Assembly (NCBI GenBank): GCA_028023455.1
Contig: JAQFVV010006720.1
Coordinates: forward strand, 210,501 to 274,500
Direction of reading: 5' to 3'
Source of the DNA: Epiperipatus broadwayi
Taxonomy: Eukaryota; Onychophora; Udeonychophora; Euonychophora; Peripatidae
DNA length: 64,000 nucleotides
Translations under genes and position numbers: made by a program
Shown: positions 27,582-41,664 of the stretch, one piece after another
Layout of the letters: each line of letters opens with the position of its first letter
Position numbering within the stretch: the first letter of the stretch is position 1
Notes under the pieces: generated by a model
What the model saw: only the letters and a program-made list of their open reading frames with translations
Databases searched by the model: none
What the model was told of the DNA's origin: nothing

Positions 27582-29062
27582 CAAGTAAGATACATCCTGG
27601 TATTTGCTGATAACAAGTTAAAAAAGATATTAAAAAAAACTTTAATTTGAGATTGAGATTTGGATTGCTCTTGCTGATTGGTGTTAATAAATATATTTAT
27701 AAGTGTATTTCATTTCTCCAAATTGTAGGCATTACACAATAAATTAAGTTTCCAAAATTTTGCTTCAGCTCATGCAGTCTCCAGAGTATGATGTTTCCTG
27801 GAAACTGACAGCAATGTACTTCTCTCCACATAGAACAATGTAAAATGGCAAAACTTTGAATTCTAGCAAACATCAATGATTGCAAAGATGGACTTTAGCT
27901 ACAACATTGGAAAGTGTAAAATTTTTTAATGAAGTATGCACATTAATCATATAATACCAAATTTTTCAGTAATTTTCAATGTCACTTAATTTTTAAAGGA
28001 ATTTTTCTATCTGACTAAAATTTTAAATTATTTATGTATTTACTTTTAATATGTTTAATATCTTTCCCATTATCATAATTTTTTTTAAATTGATTATTTA
28101 AAATGATAGTAAATGGCTGCATAGATTTATATCATTATGTTAGTTTAATGTATTTTAATTTTGGGCTAATTATTTCACAGTTAGATCAGTCCTGGTGGAT
28201 AAATGTATGGATGATATATGTCAATGTCATTTGAGTATGTGTATTGGAGAGTCGTTCCCTTGAACCTTTGTAGCATACAGGGCATAATATTCACCAGAAC
28301 ATATGACCCAAAAGAGTAGTTAACATGCTGTCTATGATTGAAGATGTATTTCCTACACTATTGATTTTCCTTCACTCTGACTAGGACAGTAAACCGGTAA
28401 AGACCGCTATCACCATTTACAGAACATTTCAAACGCACATTTCAAATAATTTTATTCTTGTATCATGGGGAAGAAGTTCATTCCTTCCTACCATGATTCA
28501 ATATTTTTCAAATGATATCATGCTACATACATAAGTTCCTGATAGCATGGTTGTCTTATGCTAATAATCTCATTTTGCTTTGGTCACATCTGTATATCAG
28601 TAAGCTAGCATTAATTTAAATGTGAGATTTTAGCCTATGATTAAGAGGGAATGGTTAGTTAAATATGTAACCTATGTCGCATATTGACACTTATTAAAAT
28701 ATTAAAATTGTATTAAATCAGTTAAATGCTTCCATCTGTGCATATAATTCAAATCAAGTATATTTAGTTGATATAATTTTCAAAATCTTTCTGTTAATGA
28801 TTGTGTGCAGATTAATGAAATATTTTGTTGAATTAATTTTGGCAGTAACTTACTTTATATAATGTATATTAATATTTAAAATTAAGAATAATATAATTTT
28901 TTATTCAGAATGATATTTTAAGCTCAGTTTTATTCTGAGCTAGTGACTGGTGCTTTTGGTTCGATAAAAGTATTTGCCTACTAAATATTTTTTTCAGGTA
29001 GAAATGGCTTGATGGCACCCTGGTACAGCAAATTAGGTTAGGAAGATTACATTGACCATTAT
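27582..29062 (+). repeat. Dispersed repeat family D, copy 3
   Basis: Second direct copy of the family. It ends at gaccattataatatatatatt, a small AT run at the same terminal position where copy 1 has a full (TA)n array. The left boundary of the 29-36 kb composite element lies just beyond. Confidence 0.85.
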
Positions 29063-29079
29063 AATATATATATTGAAAT

Positions 29080-29505
29080 GTAAGATTTGCATTATAAATA
29101 TGTGTTTCACCTTCTCTCGCCTCTTTACTACCCTCATACCCTAATTAAAACCCCAAATTATCATAGTGTGTCAGTACTGCCACATATATGCTGAAATCCC
29201 ACCTAAATTAGATAACAAATGTATTAATGCTTGTGATAGACATAATTTAAAAACCCTAACATTAATAATGTATAAAGTGTGAGTATGTGTTTGTTTACAT
29301 AATCATTTTAAAAAGTAAAACTTAAAAAAAATAATACTTTCATTATTTAAAATCTGTTTTTTTTAAATCTATTTATTTGAGACATATTATTTGTTAATAT
29401 TTGTTTTCATTTAGTAAAATAATATTTAACCATAAGTATATTTAAACATTAAGAAGCTAAAAGTAAAATAATGTTGTTGTTTTTAGATTTCTAAAAATTA
29501 CACCT
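29080..29505 (+). repeat. Left flank block of composite element, copy 1
   Basis: This matches 50,175-50,645, for example gatttgcattataaat against gatttgctttacaaat, and acctaaattaga-aacaaatgta in both. Together with 34,622-36,490 it forms the two outer blocks shared by both composite copies. It could be the 5' UTR of the non-LTR element at 29.5-34.6 kb, or older host sequence into which that element inserted. Confidence 0.8.
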
Positions 29506-30299
29506 CCCATTAGGTGGAGCTGCTCCTAGAAATAAAGTCACTTTCTACACAGCTCTCTTAAAAGACTTCAAAGGTCTCTTTAAAGAACATTATTTGCTGT
29601 TTGTGTGCCTTTTCATTTACAACTATCAGTTTTAGTGTATTTTTATCATTATTTCACTGTATCTACCATTTGCTCATCTATAATAGACAATCAGATTCTT
29701 CCCCCTGATTGATGGGTAGTTTCACTGTTTTATGAATCATAGAGGGTTTTATACCCTCTTAAAATCTTGAATTCAGTCCCTACTCCAGTTCTTCTATCAC
29801 TCAAAACATTTTTTATCAAATTTTTTCTGTGTTCCAATTATTTAGGTCATTAAAACGATCTTCTTTTCTCACACATTCCCCTCTGGTGTAGTAAACTGCC
29901 TAAAATTCTAATTTATTATTGCATTAGTCAACTAAATTAACATTAACAATCTCTCCAGTATGAATTTGCTTTGTTTTTTAAAATCAAATTATTTAGTTTC
30001 CACTATTTTTTTTTCTTCATATAATTATTATCTCTTCCAAACAATTTATAGATGGGCACCACCCTTAGTGGCAAAATTTTGCAAAAAACATAATTCACAA
30101 CAAAAAAAAAACCTTCTAAACTTTCAAAAATGTTACCTAAATTAAATTCCAAAAAAAAACTCATTTAAAAACACCATCAGCACAGAACTTAATTCAATAT
30201 CTCCATTTCCAGACATCTGGATTTTTTTCCCTACAGGCTGAAGCTTGCCCCATCAAAACAAAAAGAAATCCCAAAAAAAGTAATCTGATCAATTATAAG
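29506..30299. other. Upstream region of non-LTR element, no clear ORF
   Basis: This segment is absent from the second composite copy. It has no long frame and no recognisable domain. It may be untranslated leader or decayed ORF1 start. A-rich runs occur at about 30,103-30,112 and 30,151-30,160. Confidence 0.4.
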
Positions 30300-32230
30300 G
30301 TTACTCCAAGGAAAACTGGGAACATTAAAAATTTCTCAACTATGAGTGGAAAAAATCAAGGTGCCACACCTGAGTTTAATGCAAAAATCTTAGCTAATTC
30401 TGAACCCTCTAAAAATCTATCACACAATAATTACTCCAAATATAATACTACTTATCATTCCCCATCTCACTCTACCTGTGTAACTAAGTCTAGCAATATC
30501 AGCCACACTATAGAGCCATCCCTTATATAAAATGATTCCATAAATGTGGTTTCAAATCTTTGCTAATTCCTATGCTGAGGCTGCATCCATTTCCATATTA
30601 AAAAACCCAATATAACCATATCACATACATGCCAAGCTGAGCAGCTTCAAAATCTGTGGGGCCTTGATGCTGACAACCCTGACAATCAAGATTCAACCAT
30701 GCAATTTTCCTTCCTACTAAACAACTCACACCAGAGAATCATATGGCAATTTCAGAACAATTTAACAACACATTTACACCACTTCACCTCAAGTCACTTC
30801 ATTGCAACCAGAGTGACACTTCTGTCATTCTTGAAGTTACCGAATTGTAATGAGGACTTTACAAATTTCCAACACTGCAGCTCAACCACATCAGCAACTT
30901 TCCTTCCTACTAAACAACTCACACCAGAGAATCATATGGCAATTTCAGAACAATTTAACAACACATTTACACCACTTCACCTCAAGTCACTTCATTGCAA
31001 CCAGAGTGACACTTCTGTCATTCTGGAAGTTACCGAATTGTAATGAGGACTTTACAAATTTCCAACACTGCAGCTCTATGACCTTATCAAACTCCACAAT
31101 CTAACTGATAATATATATAAAATCCTCATTCTTCCTAATAACCAATACATGGCAATAGACATTCTCAACCCTATACAAAAACAAGCCTTCAACAACAGAT
31201 TTAACTTTTTATACAATATGTTTCTGGTTGCAATAGACACCAATATACTATCCATACTTACAGGATTTATCAAAAACTGTCACACAGGAATGAAGAAGCA
31301 GCACCTACATAATTATCTTGAGGCATTCGGTCAAGTTATCTCATTTGAGTAACTTACCTTAGGTATCCTCTCACCAATGACCTCACCTTCATCAACACAG
31401 CCTCATTTCAATTTATTTTTAAAATGGTCTTCCTCGTGAAAGAATTTCCACAGCAATAGCAGCCGATCTTGCACCTTTAATTGTCTCGATTAAGGTGGTG
31501 AGGCCACAATGTTTCACCTACAAAGACCGCAACCACCTGATTAGGGACTGACCTCATAAAAATGCAATGCTTGCCAGAAAAAAGTGTAAACCGCATATGT
31601 GCACACCACAGCTCCAGCAGACATTAACTTCCTTTTTCAGCTAACCTCTCCCTCTCCATCTGATACCAATTCAACCTTTCAGCATTTGTCCACCAGTAAG
31701 ACTCCATCTTCATCTAGGCCACCTAATTTTTAATTTACTCATATACCATCACTCTCAGTTACAGTTCTGCCACAGGAACTTCTTTCCTTGATGGACACAT
31801 ACACTAATTCAAACTCAGAAATCAACCTGCTTGAGTCTCCAACTCTTGTCCTTACACCACAAACAACAAACATCAAAAGTGTGCACACCCTAACCTATCT
31901 GGTAGTGACACCAACTCTGACATGTAAACTTCCATTCTTGACCTTCCCAATGAAACCATAATGGATCCTCTTTTGGAACCAAGAGAAAGTCTCAGGTATA
32001 CAGAACATAAAAGGGAAAAAGGTTTTTTTCAGTGAAGAATTCTCTGGTTCCATCCTGGATTTCAACAACCTCCTTTCTTCACACCCTCTCACCTTTTTCT
32101 GCTGAATTTTTCTTGGACAGTGGTTCAGCAAATGACATCAAGAATGAAGAATTGGGCAATTCTGGCAGGAGAAGAAAAAACTATACTCCTCTCATCTTTC
32201 CCAGCCCAGTTCATCCCTGCACACGATAAA
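30300..32230 (+). pseudogene. Non-LTR retrotransposon ORF1 (gag-like) remnant with decayed zinc knuckle
   Basis: The + strand carries a string of short related frames typical of a decayed nucleic-acid-binding ORF1: a polar, S/T/N-rich N-terminal part (from MSGKNQGATPEF, 30,342), a middle part (YKILILPNNQYMAIDILNP, then KKQHLHNYLEAFGQV, 31,100-31,350), and CFTYKDRNHLIRD*P near 31,510-31,555. The last piece fits a CX2CX4HX4C zinc knuckle in which the second Cys is now Tyr and the fourth is a stop. The tail is S/T/P-rich. Such ORF1 proteins coat the element RNA. Many stops and shifts and an internal 193-bp tandem duplication show that it is non-functional. Endonuclease and RT of the same element follow at once. 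The assignment as ORF1 rests on position and the knuckle, not on a family match. Confidence 0.6.
30706..31076 (+). repeat. Recent 193-bp tandem duplication inside ORF1 remnant
   Basis: Bases 30,706-30,883 and 30,899-31,076 are the same 178-base sequence (starting tttccttcctactaaacaac) with one substitution that I can see (cattcttgaag against cattctggaag), at an offset of 193. The near identity contrasts with the heavy decay of the surrounding element, so the duplication is much younger than the insertion, or one copy was recently converted. Confidence 0.95.
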
Positions 32231-32299
32231 AAATTTTGAATTCCTACTGTTCCTCCATTCCTTATGTTCATATATTTATGTACCACATGCTTATATCTG

Positions 32300-33057
32300 T
32301 TGTTGGTTTAAACATTCAGCACCTTAATTAAAAGATAGGTTCCTCACTCTTAAATATTGGTTTGAACTCTCCCAACATCATCTTCCATGCTGAAACAAAC
32401 TTTCCACTTACTTCAACTACAGGATTCACACCAATTTGTCCACCTTTGGTTTATTCAATTTTTCTACTGCTGGAGGAGTTGCCATCCTTAATAATAAGCA
32501 TGCCTCTTCTTCAACCTTTTCAATCATACATAAGGATGTTCACTCTATTATGTTGGAGTGCAATTTGGGAGTTACAGAAGTTTTGTGATTTATTTATATC
32601 TGCCCTCTAATGACAGTGACACCCTCATTAAATCTATTATTACCCGAATCCACAACATCACAACTATGAGCTCCCTTCCCATTCTTCTTTGTGATTTCAA
32701 TATAAGCTACCAGTCCTTCACAAATATCTTTCATCTCATCTCCATGGTCTTAATGTGTGGCCAGGGCTTTTTCCAGACTACAGTTACTTTTTCTACACCC
32801 ATATGCATCAGTCCCTCATTGACTTAACATTCTACTCCTCTGATTTTTCATAATTGAATTGGCCCAACTCCACATCATACCTTTTTCAAATCACAAGGCA
32901 TTACACCTTTCCCTTGATATTAACTCTGGAATTCCAGTAAACCTTGATCTCAGAAGAACAATACAATTCCTCAAAAAATGAAATGCACCAATAACATTGC
33001 TTTCAGACATTTATATATACCTTCATAAAATCAATATCCTTCAAACGGAGCCCTTCC
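32300..33057 (+). pseudogene. Non-LTR ORF2: AP-endonuclease domain remnant
   Basis: Successive + strand frames show STAGGVAILNNKHASSSTF near 32,466-32,520 (the GGVAIL strand typical of the APE-type endonuclease of LINEs). LPILLCDFN follows near 32,679, matching the GDFN metal/catalytic motif with Gly now Cys. APE-type endonucleases nick the target DNA and provide the primer for reverse transcription. Stops and shifts break the domain in several places. The piece leads directly into the RT frame at 33,058. Confidence 0.7.
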
Positions 33058-34621
33058 ATGCATGGTTCACATTTGTGGAAATCCAGCAATCTGCTGTCCA
33101 CAAATACATCTGAAATTTCCCAAGGGCCACTTAAGATGCTGACTTCCATGGACAAAATTTCAGAGCAACTGAATGATCAGGAGAGTGGACCATTAGATAT
33201 TAGCACCATCATCCAACTGAAACTTCAATATTGTGATGCTCAAAAAGCTTTGGCTGATTATATTTCAGTCAAATGCACCCAGAGGTATGTGGGGAATCAG
33301 CACTGTTGGACCAGAAGTTACCTGGGGTGGTCTCTTGGTTTCTACAGGAAGCAAATCCCCTTCTCATCCATCTCCACTGGCAACCAATCCTACATAAGTC
33401 AGGAATTGCTTTTTCAATTGAGAAACTATTACAAGCACAGGCATCTCAAAGATGACATCGCTCCCTTTACAATATCATCAACCTTGAATGTCAGACCTCT
33501 TTCTGACATCACCCCAGCCATGTTACTTAACAAACTGAAAAGCTTTCATGACCATGTCCACCCTCATCATCATGCTATTACCAAGTTTATCCTTCTCCAC
33601 CAAAGTCAGTTCACCATTACTCTCAACATGATCAACAAGCTGGCCTCAGGTGCTTACATAATCAATGTTCTCTATCTGGTAACATTAGTCCCTTTCCTTA
33701 AGAAAGATCGGCCACCTACTGAGCTCAAAGGTCTTAGGCCCATTTCAATGATGACTCTCCTCATAAAACTTATTGAGTTTACCATTAAAGAGTCACTAGA
33801 ACAATTCATACTCCCTGCCTTTTCTGCCTAACAGTTTGCTTGTAAAGGATGCTCAACACTTGGGTCTGCTACACTCTTTACTATGGCCTCTGAACATGTT
33901 AAGCAGTCTCAAAATGGCAGGCCCATTGCTGTCTGACTAGACATCTAGGCAACCCTTGACACTGTTAGGATTGACCTGCTCTTTGGTGTCTTCAGAGACC
34001 TGAACATTCCAGAGTCTCTTCTATCCATCCTCCACAAGTTTCTATCTGACAGAGAAACCCTAGTTACCATGAATGTGAAAGTTGTCTCTGGCTTCACACC
34101 TGACATATCCATCCCTCCTTGCTCTCTGCTGAGCACTTTGTTGTTCACCACATTTCTGAATCCTCTCCTGCTCAGACTGGAACATGACCTCTCTGGCATC
34201 CTCATTCACACACTGGTTAAAAGCATCAAATGCCTTGCTTATGTGGATGATGTGGTTGTCTTCTTTCCCTCAGTTGATCATTTGCCCAGTCTTTAACAGA
34301 TGCTCACCACTCCAAAACACACAAGCTAAAATTTAGCAGTTGTAAATCAGCAGCCTGACAACTGTCAACTGGTAAAGAAAATTGTTCCACCTTCAATGCC
34401 AAGCCACACAACTTCCTTAGATTACCTCTCATGCTGTCTCCTAAGGACATAAGGGTACAGGTCCAAACCACTCTGTATCAAAGCATATCATCCACCTTCA
34501 ATGCTATCGGAGGCATCTACCTTTCCCTTTATAGGAAAGTCATCCTCCTCAATCTTTTAGGGTTTCCTAAAGTAGCATATTATCTCCCAATTGTTCTAAC
34601 TATACATTCCCTTTTATTAGC
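33058..34621 (+). pseudogene. Non-LTR ORF2: reverse transcriptase remnant
   Basis: An open frame of about 257 codons (33,058-33,831) holds the RT N-terminal region and the fingers motif ELKGLRPISMMTLLIKLIE. After a stop, the frame continues through QFACKGCSTLGSA (QxGFxxGxST type), LDI*ATLDTVRIDLLF (motif A, 33,940-33,990) and IPPCSLLSTLLFTTFLNPLL (motif B, where QGS has become PCS). It then reaches AYVDDVVVFF with the catalytic YVDD (34,237-34,266), and GFPKVAYYLP in the thumb (34,560-34,590). Family: APE-containing non-LTR element, clade not resolved. At least three in-frame stops and a damaged motif B make it non-functional. The C-terminal end is missing; it stops where the 34,622 block starts. 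Confidence 0.85.
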
Positions 34622-35249
34622 TAATTTATTTTGTCTTTTATTATAGTAGTGTGCTTAGATATTCAGTGAATTAGTGAATTATTTTTTCCCTTTTATTAGT
34701 GTGCCACAATATTATTGCCGATAAATTGCATAACTGACTAATTAGTAAATGTCTTGTAAAATCACTTGTTCAAGGGCTATTTTATTTTTTTCTTTTATTA
34801 ATCTTTTAAATAATTATGTTTTCAAGAAATATATATTTCACATTTTTATATAACATGAGGATATACATGACATTAATAATTGAGTATATAATATAGAGAA
34901 GTGCATGTCTACATATAATCTTATTCATACCTTTTAAATCATGCATTTCCTCTCCATTTCCTTATTTTAAAATAACATATTTTATTGTAATTATAACATA
35001 ATTTGTAAACTGTATAAGTTGATATCGAGAGTGTGTGGACCATCTTAAAATTATTTAGTAATTGGTTAAGCACCATTACTTATTTAGTTATATCTTGTAT
35101 ATTTGTTTATGTTTTATATTGTGCATTACAAATGTAGCAATATGGGTTGTTGAGACCTGCTTTGTTTCTTTAGGGATTTATGGTTCAGTTTCCAGGTAGT
35201 ATATGTGTTAAAAACCATACCTGGGAAATTTATGCCTAAGTCAACCAGC

Positions 35250-35745
35250 CACAGAGTTCATTGTAAAATTCCAGACTCTAACTGTTTGTGAACAAAATCT
35301 TTCATGGGGTCATGGTGAGACCTCATCCCTTCTACTTTAATTTGTTTATTTATTATTTTATTTTAATTCATATAGACACATAGTATTTTATGTATCACAC
35401 ACCATTCTATATGTTGATCTATCACCGGTACCACTATTCTCTTTTAATATTATAGTTGATATTTTATTCAATTGCCAACATCTTAACCACTTCTTTGCCA
35501 TGAGCATAAAATGCCAGACTCATATTGTTTGTGAACAAAACCTTTCACAGAGTCCATGATGAGACACAATACCATTGGCTTTAATTTTATTGTTTAGTTT
35601 ATTATTTTATTTTAATTCACAAAACCACATGGTTTTAGTGTATCACACTATATCTTATATGTTGATCGTCTGTACCACCATTATCTTTTAATATTAAAGT
35701 AGATATTTTATTCAATTGCCTACATCTTAACCACTTTTATGCCTC
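35250..35745 (+). repeat. Internal ~243-bp tandem duplication
   Basis: The segment starting near 35,265 (ccagactctaactgtttgtg) recurs from about 35,513 (ccagactcatattgtttgtg), including tttaatatta and attcaattgcc(a/t)acatcttaa. The second composite copy (51,705-51,900) has only one unit, so the duplication is specific to copy 1, or one unit was lost from copy 2. Confidence 0.8.
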
Positions 35746-36294
35746 CAGATCAGCATGCTTTTGGCCATACCATTCTTGAATTCAAGACATGTTCTTTTAT
35801 CCCATAATTAATGTATAAATTATTTTAATGACACACTTATTATATTCACCATAGTCATCATATATTTTGAATTCAACCTTTCTTTATGTAAATGTACTTT
35901 TGTTTAAGCACATTATTATGATGTTATCTTACAATTAACCTGAGATATAGAGAGCATAAATAAATTAACAAGCCATTAATGTAAATGACAATTTATTAAA
36001 ATTATCCCAAAAATATATTCTAATGACTTGATGGCATGGTATGGCTTACACAGACAGTGCTATTTTTATAGTGTTTAATTAATAACCAGTATTTAAATTT
36101 TCATCAGTTTGAATATATTTTATACTTTCTGCAATCCACACCATTACATCAGTTTATTTTTATTTTACATTTTGTAAATATATTTTCTACCATTCATAGT
36201 CTTTAGCTAGTAAACCAAATAATGCTGTTAATATTGAGTCTCAATGTCTTCTTCACTCAGCTAGTGGACCAGATTTAAATTTTATTATCATGTG

Positions 36295-36430
36295 CCATCA
36301 TTATATGTTATTCATTAGGTGTTTGATTAGAGGCTTAAAGAATAGGTCTGAATTCAGGTTGATCACCATCATTATATGTTATTCATTAGGTGTTTGATTG
36401 GGAACTTAGATAATAGGTTTGAATTCAGGT
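36295..36430 (+). repeat. Internal ~70-bp tandem duplication
   Basis: The word tatgttattcattaggtgtt appears at about 36,302 and 36,375, each followed by tgatt(a/g)g(a/g)g(g/a) and a gaattcaggttg end. In the second composite copy (55,600-55,680) it occurs once. Confidence 0.85.
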
Positions 36431-36870
36431 TGGTCCTTGATCTAAATCTCAGGCTTGACTGAGTTTGAAGTATATTTTGTGAGTTGTGGTGCATGTTAGA
36501 TGAATCACATTGTTTTGAACATCATGTTTTTTTTAGCATTTGATGCCTTCAATATGAGGCTTTGGTATACCTAATAAAGTATTTTTTTTAAATTTAGGCA
36601 CCCACATCCTTTGAAATTTTAAAATATAGCATTTCCAAGCTGTATATTATGTATAAGTTGTAGATATATTGTGTATATTTGTCTGACTATATATTTTGCT
36701 TGACTCAGGCATCCAAACTTTTTCTATAATCCAAACTTGCTATAGTGCATAGCAACACAAGCCATTTTTGTAAATATTGTTTTAGTATAAGTCAAGCTAT
36801 ATATTTGTGGCATGAATGGTTATAATCCAGAACTAGATGAATTATTATTTGTCTGAAGGTTTGTAATGAT

Positions 36871-37061
36871 GGTATAATATAAGATGTAATATATTGGACT
36901 ATTTCCATCGTTTATAAGTGAATATTGAATGTATAGAAAATTTTAAACTTTATTTAAACTTTTCAAATGCAAACAACATGTTAGTAAAAACACACAAATT
37001 GACTATGCAGGTTAGTAATTACACAATGTTTCGAGTAGTATTATTTTCCACTCTTCTTCAG
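36871..37061 (-). repeat. Penelope-like element 1: 3' terminal sequence (left arm of inverted repeat)
   Basis: This is the reverse complement of 38,120-38,318 with moderate divergence. Examples are agatgtaatatattggac against its partner near 38,285-38,300, gaaaattttaaactttattt, and ttattttccactc. Penelope-like elements characteristically carry such terminal copies (pseudo-LTRs), often with one in inverted orientation ahead of a 5'-truncated body. Read on the minus strand it follows the GIY-YIG region, so it is the natural 3' end. Confidence 0.8.
37028..37061 (-). ncRNA. Hammerhead-ribozyme-like core
   Basis: On the minus strand the sequence runs CTGAAGA (37,061-37,055), one A, GAGTGG (37,053-37,048), a nine-base A/T loop, CTACTC (37,038-37,033), then GAAAC (37,032-37,028). 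This gives the conserved CUGANGA and GAAA boxes joined by a six-pair stem II with one G-U pair. Hammerhead ribozymes are known in Penelope-like element termini, which is where this one lies. The extra A between CUGANGA and the stem is unusual, and I have not resolved stems I and III or the cleavage site, so activity is unproven. The partner in the right arm (38,119-38,153) has lost both boxes (ttgaaaa, cttgaag). Confidence 0.5.
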
Positions 37062-37084
37062 GTGTTGCTAGCCTATATGCACAG

Positions 37085-37176
37085 TGACAATATTCACTAA
37101 GAAGTTGAACTCGCACCTTTAGATTATTGTATATTGAATATAAGGCAAACGCTCTACCAACTGAGCTATTCTGTCA
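37085..37176 (-). tRNA. tRNA-like sequence (pol III A and B boxes), probably SINE- or element-derived
   Basis: On the minus strand the sequence contains atagctcagttggtagagc, a near-perfect tRNA D-arm and A box (GCTC paired with GAGC around the loop). Further on is ggtgcgagttcaac, close to the B box GGTTCGANTCC. The first five bases TGACA pair with the last five, TGTCA. The region between the arms is too long (a ttcaatatacaataat-type insert where the anticodon loop should be), and the T stem is not paired. It is therefore not a functional tRNA gene but a tRNA pseudogene or tRNA-derived promoter. It sits between the Penelope GIY-YIG remnant and the hammerhead-like core. Confidence 0.6.
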
Positions 37177-37329
37177 AAGGCAACATATAGTAAAAATTTG
37201 ATATATTTATACATGAGGGTTGGTTCAAATCGTCCTGAGACCTTCAATTTTTTTTATTACAAGTCTAATTATTTTTATTTTTTTCCTAAGAGCAAGATTA
37301 ATTAGAGGCTTCCATACATGGTGTATTGC

Positions 37330-37612
37330 CACACTGGGTTGACTTATAGGATTATTTATCATTGTCATATGAGCAGCTTCCTTGAATTTTCTTCTATGGA
37401 TTTTTTTCCTCTTTATCCTATATCTTTGTGTTTTCCCACTTAAGCATGTAGTCATTAGTACATACATGATCTGCTATGGTAGACACATCTGTTTTTTATC
37501 TTTTAACCATTAGTTTTTGTTTCTTCAATCATTGTTCAACAGGCCAACAAGTCTCACCAATGCATCTCCTTCCACATTCACATGGTATTTCATAGATTCA
37601 GTTTATGTTCTT
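37330..37612 (-). pseudogene. Penelope-like element 1: GIY-YIG endonuclease remnant
   Basis: On the minus strand a frame gives IYEIPCECGRRCIGETCWPVEQ up to a stop, the start of a GIY-YIG nuclease. The family pattern is VYxIPCxCGxxYIGET, and here the Tyr of YIG has become Cys. Further on, STIADHVCTNDYMLKWENTK matches the conserved (S/A)xxxHxxxxxHxxxW/FxxxK stretch. This domain nicks target DNA during Penelope retrotransposition. In-frame stops and the lost Tyr show that it is inactive. It continues directly from the RT remnant to its right. Confidence 0.85.
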
Positions 37613-38119
37613 CAGCATTTCCGTTTTAGGCTTAGTAGAAATAAGCATTCCTCGAAGTGTGGTATGGTTTTGGAAAACAGTGCTAATATTATATTGACTG
37701 CAGATAGTTTATAGTTTGTCCGCCATTCCTGGTATGTATGGATACACCACCATACCAATAACTGTTTTCTCTTTTGGTGTCTCTTTATGTTGTCTATTGA
37801 AGGTTTTTCTGATGACTGCTGATGGATAACCATAAGCATTTGTTCTGTGTGAATCTTTACTTTTTCCAAATCACTGGTTTCTGAAAAAACCTCCTTCGCT
37901 TTGTTCCATAGTGATAATACCATTCCTTGTTTAGTGCTTCTTGTATTGTTGGATGTATATGCCAAGAATTTTCCAGTGTGTAATTGGTTTCCTATATACT
38001 GTTGTTTTTACTTTGCCCTGAGGTAGTCTTGTCGCAAGAACATCCAAGAATGCCAATATTTGTTCTTGCTCTGCTTCCATTGTGGAATTAATTGTAAGAG
38101 ATATGTTGTTAATGTGCAT
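37613..38119 (-). pseudogene. Penelope-like element 1: reverse transcriptase C-terminal remnant
   Basis: Two overlapping minus-strand frames carry the end of the Penelope RT. These are HINNISLTINSTMEAEQEQI, then AFLDVLATRLPQGKVKTTVY and RKP (38,100-37,985). After a frameshift follow GMVLSLWNKAKEVFSETS (about 37,924-37,870) and HTEQMLMVIHQQSSEKPS. These match the NI.FTME / FLDV / VYRK / SLW(N)RA / E..HL order of the family. The catalytic palm (YxDD region) is absent: the element is 5'-truncated at about 38,119, where it abuts an inverted copy of its own 3' end. Confidence 0.88.
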
Positions 38120-38318
38120 TGAAAACGAGTGGAAAATAATAATACTTGAAGTGTTGGGTAATTACTAACATGTATTGTCTATCTGTGTGTTATTACTAAC
38201 AAGTTGTTTGTATTTACAAAGTTTAAATAAAGTTTAAAATTTTCTTTACATTCAATATTTACTCATAAATGATGGAAATAGTCCAACATATTACATCTTA
38301 GATGAATTATTGTACCAA
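38120..38318 (+). repeat. Penelope-like element 1: inverted terminal copy (right arm)
   Basis: Inverted relative to 36,871-37,061; the two arms could pair over about 190 bases around a 1.06-kb body. This arm adjoins the 5' truncation point of the RT fragment. It lacks the tRNA-like module, and its hammerhead-like boxes are decayed. Confidence 0.8.
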
Positions 38319-41387
<3,069 letters not shown>

Positions 41388-41664
41388 GAATAAATTGAAA
41401 GTATGCTAGCCTTTCTCACATGCGCAATTATAACAGAGAAATAATTGTATTTGTTTATATATTTAAAGCTTTCAGGCTAAGATGCTTAAGACGGCTTATA
41501 TATATAAAAGTTAAGTTTAGAAAAGGTTGGTATCAACCATTTCTATCAAAATCTCTGTCTCGTGTCTAAGCTTGATTATCTATTAGATATCTGTTTAAAA
41601 TATGATTGGCTTTCTCTGTTATAATTGCGCATGTGAGAAAGGCTAGCATACCTTCAATTTATTT
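41388..41664. mobile_element. MITE-like element with ~54-bp terminal inverted repeats
   Basis: The left end (41,388-41,441, gaataaattgaaagtatgct and on through ctcacatgcgcaattataac) is the near-perfect reverse complement of the right end (41,611-41,664), with about one mismatch. The interior of about 170 bases contains cttaagacggcttatatata and no coding capacity. Size and structure fit a miniature inverted-repeat transposable element. No clear target-site duplication is visible. Confidence 0.85.

Larger units (their letters stand above)
34622..36490 (+). repeat. Right flank block of composite element, copy 1
   Basis: This aligns with 51,020-52,312 plus 55,550-55,745. Shared landmarks are tttttatataacatgaggat (34,845 and 51,280), tatgttattcattaggtgtt (36,301 and 55,613), and aaatctcaggcttgactg. 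No coding sequence is visible. If it belongs to the non-LTR element it would be an unusually long 3' UTR of about 1.9 kb. Confidence 0.85.

Noticed and set aside
36918-37100. 60-codon + strand frame over the Penelope left terminal arm
   Set aside because: It runs antisense to the element's 3' terminal sequence and across the hammerhead-like core, so it is a shadow frame.
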